Shown here piece after piece: positions 10,462 through 19,001 of a DNA stretch of 20,000 nucleotides. Each line of letters begins with the position of its first letter. Position 1 is the first letter of the stretch. The notes below the pieces were generated by a model. The model was not told where the DNA came from and ran no database searches. It saw nothing but the letters and a program-made list of their open reading frames with translations. The translations under genes were made by a program, and so were the position numbers. Source of the stretch: Eimeria necatrix (taxonomy: Eukaryota > Apicomplexa > Conoidasida > Eucoccidiorida > Eimeriidae). Where the stretch lies: contig NW_013655083.1 in assembly GCF_000499385.1 (NCBI RefSeq), forward strand, positions 12,501 through 32,500, in the 5' to 3' direction.

Positions 10462-12189
10462 ACGGCATCCCGGCAGCGCTGCTGCGCAAGGCGCACGCTG
10501 CAGCAATAGCTGCAGAAGCTGCTGTCATTTCCCTTCAAGAAGGAATCTGCAGCAAAGAGATGTGAGCAAACTCGCCGAGGGTTTAGGGTTTAGGGTTTAG
10601 GGTTTAGGGTTTGGATGTTTCACTCTGTTACTGGTCATCCGGTCAGACAGCTCCACGTGCACTGGAAAGCAACAGCATTTAGCGCTTAGGGTTTAGGGTT
10701 TAGCGTTTAGGGTTTAGGGTTTAGGGTTTGGGGTTTTTGTGTGCAGCTTCGAGACAGAGATTTTACCTGAGATCCTTCGCAGCTACTATCTCAAGTCCCA
10801 CCCTCTTCTGTCGTAAGCCCTAAACCCTAAACCCTAGTTCTCAGGCCCAAACCCTAAACCCTAAACCCTAGCCGCCAAACCCTAGCCCCTACTCCTGAAG
10901 CCATAAACACTCAATTTGCTCATGAGCAGCAAAAGGAGGTCCTGCGTACTGCCGAGCTGTGTTTGCCGCAGTCTTCTAGGGTTTAGGGTTTAGGGTTTAG
11001 GGTTTAGGGTTTGGGGCTTGTTTGTCTCAGGAGCTGCTACATAACAGCCCGCAGTGCCTATGCTGCTCTGCAGCAAGACGAGCAAACCGCAAGAAACAAA
11101 TCGCGTGTGATCACGGGAGGGGTAAACCCTAAACCCTAAACCCTAAACCCTAAACCCTAGAGAGGCGCTCCAGGCTGCAAAGCCGCGAGCGCTTCTTTTG
11201 TTTATTTTAGGGTTTGGAGCCATCGCTTAAGATGCTTCTCGCATCTGCAGCTCGTCGGTGGTTTAGAGTCTAGCGTTCAGGGTTTAGGGTTTAGGGTTTA
11301 GGGTTTAGGGTTTAGGGTTTGCGATCAGAGCGTCCGGGATCCAAGCGCGGGCTTGTCTTCGACTGCATTGCTGAAGCAGTTTAGCGAGTGCAAGGACGCT
11401 GCAGCTGCGAGCGGCCCGGCAGCAGCAGCAGCAGCAGCAGCAGGCATTGGTGCAGCAGCAGCAGCAGCGCCGCAGCAAATGCTGCAGCAAATGCTGCCTC
11501 GATTTAACCCCAAAGCCACTTGTGTTGAAGAACTTTTTTGTCTTGACGATTTGGTGCCGCTGCAGCTGCTGCAGGACGGCTCGGCGCAGACGGGCACTGC
11601 TGCTGCTCCGGTGCTGCTGCTGCTGCAGCAGCAGCAGCTGGACCCGCAGCAGCAGCAGCAGCAGCAGCGGCAGCTGGCCCACTGGGGCGAGTTCATTGCT
11701 GCTGCTGCTAAGCATGCTGCGCTGCAGAAGCAAATTGGTGCTGGCAGCCACCTCAGCAAACAGCTCACGCTGCAGCAGCTAGCCAGACTTTTGAAGATTC
11801 TGAAGTTCCTTTGTCTTCTTCTCAAGAAGCAAAGACGCTCCTTCTCCAGCCAACAAGACGTGAGGGTTTAGGGTTTAGGGTTTAGGGTTTAGGGTTTAGG
11901 GTTTAGGGTTTGGGGTTTGCGGGGCTGCGGTTTTCGCCACCGCGGGCGGCCGCAGCAGCGCTGCTTCGAGCCCAGGAAGCTGTGGGCCCAGGGTTTGGGG
12001 ATTAGGGTTTAGGGTTTAGGGTTTAGGGTTTAGGGTTTAGGGTTTGTGCTGCAGCTGGCGAGGCAGCTGCGGGTGGGGCCGGAGCCCCCTGGCCACGCAG
12101 TGGCTGCGTGGCTGCAGACGGAGTTTTTGAAAAAGGGTTTTGACGAGAAGTACAGCATGCCCAAGGAGTACCAAACCAAGTACTGCTAG
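5563..12189 (+). CDS. Large multi-exon protein with Gln/Ala/Ser runs, function unknown
   Basis: I chained 11 plus-strand exons: 5563-6997, 7128-7421, 7686-8232, 8425-9186, 9552-9663, 9885-10022, 10242-10561, 10747-10812, 11031-11121, 11329-11859 and 12055-12189 (stop TAG). All phases agree and they total 1477 codons including the stop. The N-terminal two thirds is repeat-laden with acidic Ser patches (TEIYSSSSDEEC, VEYSSSEDSFCGF) and basic Arg stretches (SRKRSRE). The unique part begins near 9060: GREVLFAAVDEAKVAEEMPH, EYCVVIDDKTGSISIYP, LQETPEQRAKDFYALQREEM, LSLRSLLEVGCHLGPQELKY, FETEILPEILRSYYLKSHPL and AYAALQQDEQTARNKSRVIT. The C-terminus is FLKKGFDEKYSMPKEYQTKYC. I do not recognise a family. 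The start at 5563 is uncertain because the frame is open upstream. The first two exons join the rest only through a GC donor at 7422, so two genes remain possible. The 3' end of the exon at 11329 has an alternative frame. Confidence 0.65.
6998..7127 (+). other. Intron made mostly of CTG repeat
   Basis: The donor GTGGGT follows ATG-G and the acceptor is (CTG)n-CAG at 7127. Reading through would give poly-Leu/Cys and then a junk-like tail. Splicing instead switches to a protein-like frame (VECIYSSLWGGGYSSSN). The phase is 1/1. Confidence 0.6.
7422..7685 (+). repeat. Telomere-repeat intron with inverted arrays and a GC donor
   Basis: The predicted donor is CAG|GCAAAC and the acceptor GGCCAG at 7685. 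The intron first carries AAACCCT arrays (about 7425-7459 and 7498-7535), then a 50-nt unique spacer, then TTTAGGG arrays (about 7588-7650). The two orientations could pair as a long hairpin in RNA or single-stranded DNA. Confidence 0.6.
8233..8424 (+). other. In-frame intron of CTG repeat
   Basis: The donor GTCAGC follows SAFR and the acceptor (CTG)n-CAG precedes the exon reading RFRRNWVSS. The intron is 192 nt, a multiple of three, and has no stop codon, so it stays open if unspliced. Retention would add a Cys-rich run. It is called an intron because the sense strand switches from CAG to CTG and both splice sites fit. Confidence 0.5.
9187..9551 (+). repeat. Intron with CTG tract and TTTAGGG array
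   Basis: The donor is GTGCCT at 9187. A CTG tract covers about 9190-9241 and a TTTAGGG array about 9497-9544. The acceptor GTGCGTAG ends at 9551, and the phase is 2/2. Confidence 0.6.
9664..10241 (+). repeat. Two telomere-repeat introns around the exon at 9885-10022
   Basis: The first intron (9664-9884) opens with GTAAGGGTTTAGGG, holds three TTTAGGG blocks separated by short unique sequence, and ends GTGGTGTTCAG. The second (10023-10241) opens with GTGAGGGTTTAGGG and carries about 90 nt of TTTAGGG. It ends in a (CTG)n tract (10202-10237) that supplies the CTGCAG acceptor. Confidence 0.65.
10562..11328 (+). repeat. Three further telomere-repeat introns of the large gene
   Basis: Introns are 10562-10746 (donor GTGAGC, TTTAGGG arrays, acceptor TGTGTGCAG), 10813-11030 (donor GTAAGCCCTAAACCC, mixed orientation, acceptor TTTGTCTCAG) and 11122-11328 (donor GTAAACCCTAAACCC, then TTTAGGG, acceptor GCGATCAG). 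All phases agree (2/2, 2/2, 0/0). Confidence 0.65.
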
Positions 12190-12553
12190 GGTTTAGGGTT
12201 TAGGGTTTAGGGTTTAGGGTTTAGGGTTTAGGGTTTAGGGTTTAGGGTTTGCGGGGGTTTGGTGTTTAGGGTTTGTGAGGGTTTAAGGCTTGCTAGGGCT
12301 TAGGATTTAGAGTGTGTGAGAGTTTAGGGTTTGCCAGGGTCTAGGGTTTACGAGGGTTTAGAGTTTCCTAGGGTTTAGGGTTTGCTAGGGTTTATGGGCA
12401 CCGAGACTGCAGGAGGTTTACACCCTTCAGTGGGTACGAGGGGAAGCCAGGGCACAAAGCATGGACAAAGGGCTTAGGGTTTAGGGTTTAGGGTTTAGGG
12501 TTTAGGGTTAAGGGTTTAGGGTTTAGGGTTTGGCGAGGGCGTTTAGGGTGCTG
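12190..12553 (+). repeat. Intergenic telomere-like repeat, partly degenerate
   Basis: This stretch of about 360 bases separates the stop of the large gene from the start of the Pcc1-like gene. Perfect TTTAGGG copies run to about 12260. Diverged copies (GAGGGTTT, CTAGGGTTT) follow to about 12390, then a short unique patch, then another perfect array at about 12473-12535. No exon is visible. Confidence 0.7.
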
Positions 12554-13534
12554 ATGACGATCGCTTGGGTTTGCTGCGCGTTGTCTGCGGACTTCAAATT
12601 TGACTTCACGACTCTTTTGGAGGTGGAGTTCAACAACGAGAGAACCGCAAAGTAAACCCTAAACCCTAATTTAGGGTTTGAGAGTCACCAAAGCTTGGCA
12701 GTGGCTGACTGGGGGAATTAACCCTAGTTTAGGGTTTGCCAGCTCCTCAGCATAATAAAGCCTTCGCGCAACCCCCTGCAGCTTGCTGCTGCTTCACCGG
12801 ACAGCTCGAAGCAGCAGCAGCAGCAGCATCAGCAGCAGCAGCAGCAGCATCAGCAGCAGCAGCATCAGCAGCAGCAGCAGCAGTGTTGTCGTTTGTGTGC
12901 AGCTTCGCGGCGTGTGCTTCTCTCATTGGTATGAAACCCTCACGCACCAACGAAGTAAGTTCACTCAGATATGGGTTTGGAGTGAGGGTTTAGGGTTTAG
13001 GGTTTAGGGTTTAGGGTTTCTTTGGAGTTGACGTCTCTAGAAGGCCGCACTGGCCGGGGCCGTTTATTGTTAAGGGTTGTCGAGGGTCTAGGGTTTGTGT
13101 AGGGTTTAGGGTTCGGTTATAAGAAAGGGTTTGCCTACTAGGGTTTAGGGTTTGTTCTCCAGAGTTCATCCGAGGGTTTAGGGTTTGCTCCCTAGGGTTT
13201 AATGCCTATTTGGGCCTAGGGTTTGCTTTCCCAGGGTTTAGGGTTTGCTTTCTAGGGTTTAGTGTCTACTTGGGTCTAGGGTTTGCTTTCTGAGGGTTTG
13301 GGGTTTGCTGTCCAGAGTGTACTGCCTTCCCCCCAGGGTTTATCTCCAGTGTTCCCCAGGGTCCCGGGTCTCGTTCTAGGGTTTAGGGTTTAGGGTTTAG
13401 GGTTTAGGGTTTGTGGTTTGCAGATGGAATACCAGCTGTCGTTTCCTTCGCCTTTAGTGCAGCTGGAAAGTGCTTCGGACCTTTCAATGTCTCTACAGTC
13501 CGTTTTCGAGGAGAAGAGAAAGCGGCGGCGCTAA
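12554..13534 (+). CDS. PCC1: Pcc1/LAGE3-like KEOPS complex subunit
   Basis: Pcc1 is the small dimerising subunit of KEOPS, which makes the t6A base of tRNA. Four exons are proposed: 12554-12651, 12903-12954, 13028-13075 and 13424-13534 (stop TAA). They give 102 residues, a normal size for the family. Phases agree (2/2, 0/0, 0/0). Exon 1 has the strand LLEVEFNNERTA, matching the Pcc1 pattern of a beta strand followed by ERxA. Exon 2 continues FAACASLIGMKPSRTNE, like the helix and SLxxDxEP segment. Exon 3 is LTSLEGRTGRGRLLLR, the second strand pair. Exon 4 gives PLVQLESASDLSMSLQSVF, the C-terminal helix, and ends in a basic KRKRRR tail. The first donor is GTAAAC inside an AAACCCT repeat. The second is GTAAGT. 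The exon 3 acceptor (TTTGGAG) is weak. An in-frame TAG lies upstream of the chosen ATG. Homology is by motif recall only and not searched. Confidence 0.6.
12803..12882 (+). repeat. CAG/CAT repeat inside a Pcc1-like intron
   Basis: CAG runs interrupted by CAT triplets lie in the intron at 12652-12902. They precede the acceptor TGTGTGCAG and would read as Ser/Ala/Gln if exonised. Confidence 0.6.
13076..13423 (+). repeat. Degenerate telomere-repeat intron of the Pcc1-like gene
   Basis: This intron holds many diverged TTTAGGG units separated by short spacers, such as the AGGGTTTGCTTTC block seen several times at about 13190-13300. It ends in a clean array (about 13377-13412) before the acceptor GTGGTTTGCAG. 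The array ages from degenerate to perfect in the 5' to 3' direction. Confidence 0.55.
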
Positions 13535-13662
13535 ACCCTAAACCCTGCACGCTAAACCCTCGCTAAACCCTAAACCCTAAACCCTCTAAACCCTAAACCC
13601 TCGACTTCGGGTCCAAACCCTCGCTGTTTGGCGAGCAGCCGCAAACTTAAGTTGGGCGCTGC

Positions 13663-13676
13663 GGTGTACGTACACC
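13663..13676. promoter_or_regulatory. Perfect 14-bp palindrome GGTGTACGTACACC
   Basis: This is a self-complementary sequence between convergent genes. It is related to the minisatellite unit that begins 180 bp away and to the imperfect copy at 5292-5305. Its function is unknown. Confidence 0.4.
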
Positions 13677-13841
13677 CCGTGCACCCTCGACACCCAAACC
13701 CTAAAAAGGAGTTTCTTTTCTTTTTATTCAAACCCTAAAAGACAATATCTTGTCTTTCGTTCAAACCCTAAACAACAACTTCCTTTCTGTTTATTTATTT
13801 TAAAAATGCTTTTCGACTTTTTGTCTAAACCGCTGCCGCGG

Positions 13842-14119
13842 GGTGTATAGGCAGCTGCTCCGGCGTCGCTGCTGCGGTGTATAGGCAGCTTTCGGGTGTA
13901 TATGCAGCTTTCGGGTGTACAGGCAGCTGTGGGGTGTACAGGCAGCTGTGGGGTGTATAGGCAGCTCTCGGGTGTATCGGCAGCTGCTGCGGGGTTGCTG
14001 CTGCGGTGTACAGGCAGCTGTGGGGTGTACAGGCAGCTGCTGCTGTGAGGTGTATAGGCAGCTGTGGGGTGTACAGGCAGCTGTGGGGTGTACAGACAGC
14101 TGGGGTGTACAGACAGCTG
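13842..14119. repeat. Minisatellite, 13 copies of a ~19-bp GGTGTAYAGGCAGCT unit
   Basis: Units start at 13842, 13876, 13895, 13914, 13933, 13952, 13971, 14005, 14024, 14049, 14068, 14087 and 14104. Most spacings are exactly 19 bp. Two are 34 bp where a CTG-rich insert is added, and one each is 25 and 17 bp. It begins 9 bp beyond the stop codon of the minus-strand coiled-coil gene, so it probably lies in its 3' UTR. Because 19 is not a multiple of three, translation cycles through frames. Confidence 0.85.
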
Positions 14120-14128
14120 CAGCAAGAG

Positions 14129-15973
14129 TCAGCTCTCAGGGTGAATTCCATGAGCAGCAAGTTGCTGCTTCAGTTTTTCATTCTTTTCAGTTAGTCTTTC
14201 TGTTTCTTCTTTGTACTTATTTGCTGCTGCTGCTGTCTCCTGCAGCAGCGAGTCCATCTCAGCCAGAGCCTCAGCGGCTTCCGCTAGCCTGCGCGCTCCA
14301 AACCCTAAACCCTAAACCCTAAACCCTTCGAAGCAGACAGCTTGCAGGGGCCTCACTCTGCAAGGCCGCCAGCAGCAGCAACGGCTGCAGTGCCGTCGCA
14401 GCAGCAGCAGCAGCAGCAGCACTAGACAGAACAGCAACAGCAGCGGCAGCAGCAGCAGCGAAAGCGGCAGCAGCAGCAGCACGAGCAGCAGCAGCAGCGA
14501 TAGCAGCAGCAGCAAGAAACTGACTGCGAATTCTGCAGGTCTTCTTTTTGCTGCTCTTCCAGCTCATTTACTTTCCGCCTGCAAGCCGAAAACCCTAAAC
14601 CCTAAACCCTAAACCCTAAACCCTAAACCCTAGTTTCAACCCTCCCCTGACTGGCCCCTTGCGAACTTGCTCTCTTCTAAACCCTCAGCAGTCGTCCGCA
14701 GGTGAAAACCCACTCCCTGGCTTTACAGCCTAGGGTCTAGGGTTTAGGGTTTAGGGTTTAGGGTTTACTTGAGAGCCTCCACAGTGGACGCCAAGGCCAA
14801 ACACTCGCTTTCAAATAATTCTTTTTCTTGTCTTGCTGCTTTCAATTCGCTTTGCAAAACCAGCAGCTGCTGCTCCCTCTCGCGCGCTGCAGAACACAAA
14901 CCCTAAACCCTAAACCCTAAACCCTAAACCCTAAACCCTAGGCTTCAAGAAAAACCCCACCGTCGCCGTAAGCTGCTGCTGCTCGCGAGTTTGGCATTTG
15001 CCGTTCCACTTCAGTCCTACCAGCGCCCCCAGAGACTTTCTGCTGAACTAGGGTTTAGGGTTTAGGGTTTAGGGTTTAGGGTTTAGGGTTTGGTACCTCC
15101 AGCAGCAAGCTGAAATGCCTCCGCTCGATATCTCGAAAGGCCTCGAGGCCCTAAGAAGCTGAGTTGCTGCTCCGGCGCTTCCTGCACAGCCAAACCCTAA
15201 ACCCTAAACCCTAAACCCTAAACCCTAGGCACTGGACCTAAACTGTAAACCCTAAACCCTAGCTACAAACCCCCGGATTCGGCCCGTGGCTGGGGTTGGG
15301 TCCGTTCTTACCGACTGCGTTGACGCTGCTGCAGTTGGGGGCTCCTGCTGCTGCTTTTGCTGCTGCTGCTGCTGCACTTGCTGCTGCTGCTGCTGCTGCT
15401 CTTGGCGCTGCCGCGCCCGGTCAAGCTCTTCCTTGAGCTCTTGCTGCAGGCGTTCCTTCTCTTGCTGCAGCAGCAGCAGCTGCTGCTGCTGCTGCTCGGC
15501 TTCCTGCTGCAGTTCCGCCCGCTGCTGCTGCAGCTTCTCAACCTGGGCAAAGCACCCAGTCCTAAACCCTAAACCCTAAACCCCAAACCCTAAACCCTAA
15601 ACCCTATCCAGTGAAGCAGTAAGAGGCAAAGATGGCAGTAGGCGCCTGCCAGGTCAAGGCTGAAGGGAGTCAACCTCACGGCCTAGGGTTTAGGGTTAAG
15701 GGTTTAGGGTTTAGGTTTTAGGGTTTAGGGTTTAGGGTTTGAGACTTGAGTACTCGCATTGCCTGAGTGGCCCTTTGCTCTTCGGCGGCAGCAGCTTCGT
15801 CCTGTTGGAAAATCAAGAAGCCGCACCAAACCCCAAACCCTAAACCCTAAACCCTAAACCCTGAGCCCTAAACCCTAAACCCTGACCGCAAACCCTAGGA
15901 CAGACCTGGGCTGCGAAGAGCTGCTTCCGCAGCGAATTCACTTCTGCTGCATGTTGCTGCTGCAGCTGTGTTA

Positions 15974-16005
<32 letters not shown>

Positions 16006-18964
16006 CACGAGCTCCGCTGCTGCTGCAGTATTCGGGCTAGCTCTTCGCGCTCCTGCTGCTGCTGCTGCAGCTGCTGCTGCAGCAAATGCTGCTGCTGCCG
16101 TGCTGCTGCTGCGTCTTTCTCTGCTGCGGCTATTTTATCAAGTGAGGGTTTTGAAGCGCCAGTGAGCATCGCCTGCGCACCTCAAAACCCTAAACCCTAA
16201 ACCCTAATCCCAAACCCCAAACCCTAAACCCTAATCTCCAAACCCTACATTAAAAGAAGCAGTACAAGTGTTTGTACAATATATATATATATATTGTATA
16301 AACCACAATTTAGGGTTTGGAGCAATAACAAAGAAGAGAAGCAGATGCCCACATGCAATTCATCATTCTCGGACTGCAGCTGCTGCAGCTGCTGCTGCTG
16401 CTGCTGCTGCTGCTCAAAGTGCTGCTTCTCCAGCCGCGCAGACATGGCCTTCGCGTCCTGAAAGAAATCCATAGACCCTAAACCCTAAACCCTAAACCCT
16501 AAACCCTAAACCCTAAACCCTAAACCCTAAACCCTAAACCCACCCTAAACCCTAAACCCTAAACCCTAAACCCTAAACCCTAAACCCTAAACCCTAAACC
16601 CTAAATACAAACCCTAAACCCTAAACCCTAAACCCTAAACCCTAAACCCTAAACCCTAAACCCTAAACCCTAAACCCCTAAACCCTAAACCCTAAACCCT
16701 AAACCCTAAACCCTAAACCCTAAACCCTAAACCCTAAACCCTAAAACAAAACCCTAAACCCTAAACCCTAAACCCTAAACCCTAAACCCTAAACCCTAAA
16801 CCCTAAACCCTAAACCGCAAACCCTAAACCCTAAACCCTAAACCCTAAACCCTAAACCCTAAACCCTAAACCCTAAGCTGACCACTGCATCGAAGAAATA
16901 AACCCGAGCCCTCATAGGTCGCGGTGGCCGGCGGATCTGCTCACTGCAGCCCTCAAAGCCTAAACCTCAAACCCTAAACCCTAAACCCTAAACCCTAAAC
17001 CCTAAACCCTTACATTAAGCTGGTGGGTCAGCTGACTGTTGATGGCCTTGAGACGCTCCACTGTTTCTGTTTGCTTTGCTGCTGCAGACAACTCCAGTTT
17101 CCTGCAGCAACAGCAGCAGCAGCAGCTGCAGCAACTGAAACAGCACTTGGTGCAGCAGCAGAACGTGCGGCAGCGGCACCTGGAGTAGCAGCAGCAGCAG
17201 CCGCAGCAGCACACAGTATTTGCTGTTGCGCAGCAGCAGCAGCAGCAGTTCCTCACTCTTTCTCAGCTCTTGCTGCTGCTGCTTCTGCTGCAGCACTCGA
17301 ACGGCTGGCCTCCGCCTCAGCAGCAGCAGCAGTGAGTCGCTGCACCTGCAGCAGCAACGGCACCGCAACAGCAGCAGCAGCAGCAGCAGCAGCACTGGTC
17401 AAACCTGGCGCCGCTGCAGTAGCAGCAGCAGGCGGCAGCAGCAGCAAGTAGCTGGTTTGCAGCTGCAGACGGCTACACGCCTCGCTCTTCCTGCGAATAA
17501 TTTAGGGTTTAGGGTTTAGGGCTTAGCGATTAGGGTTTAGGGTTTAGGGTTTAGGGTTTAGAAATACTTTGGCCTCCAGCTGCGCCACAACTTTGTTTTG
17601 TGCTGCTGCATCTGCAGAGAGCTGCTCATGGGCCGCCTTGAGCGACTTGTAGCCCTGAGACACCAAACCCTAAACCCTAAACCCTAAACCCTAAACCCTA
17701 AACCCTAAACCCTAAACCCTAGGCCCTGCACTTTAAGCTGCTTCAGTACAGGCTCAGGGCGCAGCAAAATGAAAAGCACAGTCTGTACTCAGCAGCAATG
17801 CAGCAGCAGCGGCTGCTGCTGCTGCTGCATCAGCACTGCAGGCAGCAACAACAGCCAGCATCATTGGCTGCTGCTGCTGCAGCAGCAGCAGCAGCAGCAG
17901 CAGCAACACTTACATCGCACTGAGCCCGCAGCCTTTTAATTGTTGTGTCTGCTGCTCCCAGTCGATTGGCTAGGGCGTGCCCTTCCTGCTGCAGCTCCGC
18001 GTACTCCTGCTGCAGCAGGTGCTGCTGCTGCTCCTGCTGCTGCAGCTTCTGCTGCTGCTCCCGCAGCGACGCGTTCAGCAGCTCGATTGTCCGCAGCAAG
18101 TCCTGCTCGTGGTGCTGCTGCTGCTGCAGCTGCAGCAGACATCAAAGCAGAAGCTGCTGGAGCAGACGCGCGTGCTGCAGCAGCTGCGGCCTTGCTGCTG
18201 CTGCAGTTGCTGCTGCTGCTGCACAAAGTGCAGCGGCAGCAGCACCGAACGGTTGCAGCAGCATGGCAGCAGAAGCAAGAACACAACTGCCAGGCTGCTG
18301 CTGCGGGTGCTGCTGCTGCTGCAGATGCTGCTGCTGCTGCAATTGCTGCTGCTGCTTTTGCTGCTGCTTCGCCGCTTCCTGCGTTTCTCTTCATCTTGGC
18401 TTTTCAGATCTAGGGTCTACTCTCGAAGATTCACGGACTAGGGATTAGGGTTTAGGGTTTAGGGTTTGCGGCTGAGGGTTTGGCTTGCCTGCTGACGCAG
18501 CTGCTGCAGCTCCTCGTCGGGGCTTCGCTGCGGGTCTAAGAGAACTGAAAGCTGTTCGGACTTGTGCTGCAGCTGCTGCTCCCGCTGCTGCAGCAGCGTT
18601 TGCTGCTGCTGCAGTTGCTGCTGCTGCGACTTCAGCAGCTCCTGCTGCTGCACCAGCTGCGCCTCCTGCTGCTGCAGCTGCTGCTGCTGTTGCTGCAGCT
18701 GCTGCAGCATCCGAGCCTCCTTGTCCTGCTGCCCCACTACCCCGTGCATCGGCGCCTGCGGACTAGCATCTGCTGCTGCTGCTGCTGCTGCTGCTTTCTC
18801 TGCTGCTGCTGCTTTCTCTGCTGCTGCTTCTGCTGCTGCTGCTTCTGCTGCTGCTGCTTCTGCTGCTGCTGCAGGAACAGGCGTCGGCGGGGGTGGGGGG
18901 TGCACAAGGGGAGGCACAGCATCTGCTGGCTTCTGCTGAAGTGTAGCAGCCTTCTCTGGCTCCG

Positions 18965-19001
<37 letters not shown>

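Larger units (their letters stand above)
13535..14128. other. Convergent intergenic region with shared 3' ends
   Basis: This lies between the plus-strand Pcc1-like stop and the minus-strand coiled-coil stop. From 13535 to about 13615 there are AAACCCT units. At 13663-13676 lies the palindrome GGTGTACGTACACC. From about 13690 to 13800 isolated AAACCCTAAA units alternate with pyrimidine-rich, T-rich sequence. From 13842 a 19-bp minisatellite runs almost to the stop codon. No gene is supported. Confidence 0.65.

Noticed and set aside
10613..10685. Short unique patch between arrays as an exon of the large gene
   Set aside because: No GT donor follows and the flanking exons join in phase 2 without it.
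10890..10976. Patch reading HEQQKEVLRTAELCLPQ as an exon
   Set aside because: The peptide looks plausible, but no acceptor gives the required phase. The exons at 10812 and 11031 join directly.
10747..11121. MCM helicase C-terminal resemblance in the large gene (SYYLKSHPLL, SAYAALQQDEQTARNKS)
   Set aside because: The following exon lacks the expected TARxLExLIRL segment, and no Walker A, Walker B or arginine finger is seen in the upstream exons.
12736..12993. Continuous plus-strand frame of about 85 codons as a stand-alone gene
   Set aside because: Most of it is CAG/CAT repeat. Only the part after the TGTGTGCAG acceptor fits, as Pcc1-like exon 2 ending at a strong GTAAGT.
13842..14119. CRISPR-like array
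   Set aside because: Units are about 19 bp with no distinct spacers, and the genome is eukaryotic. It is a minisatellite.
13724..14160. Minus-strand frames encoding a Tyr-Thr-Pro/Pro-Val-His repeat protein
   Set aside because: They are translations of a 19-bp minisatellite cycling through frames. They lie beyond the coiled-coil stop codon and have no other support.
16474..16877. A real chromosome end
   Set aside because: Coding exons of one gene lie on both sides and arrays occur in both orientations across the window, so these are interstitial.
16878..16965. Open 29-codon stretch between telomere arrays as an extra coiled-coil exon
   Set aside because: It has no good donor and is not coiled-coil-like. 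The flanking exons already join in phase 0 without it.
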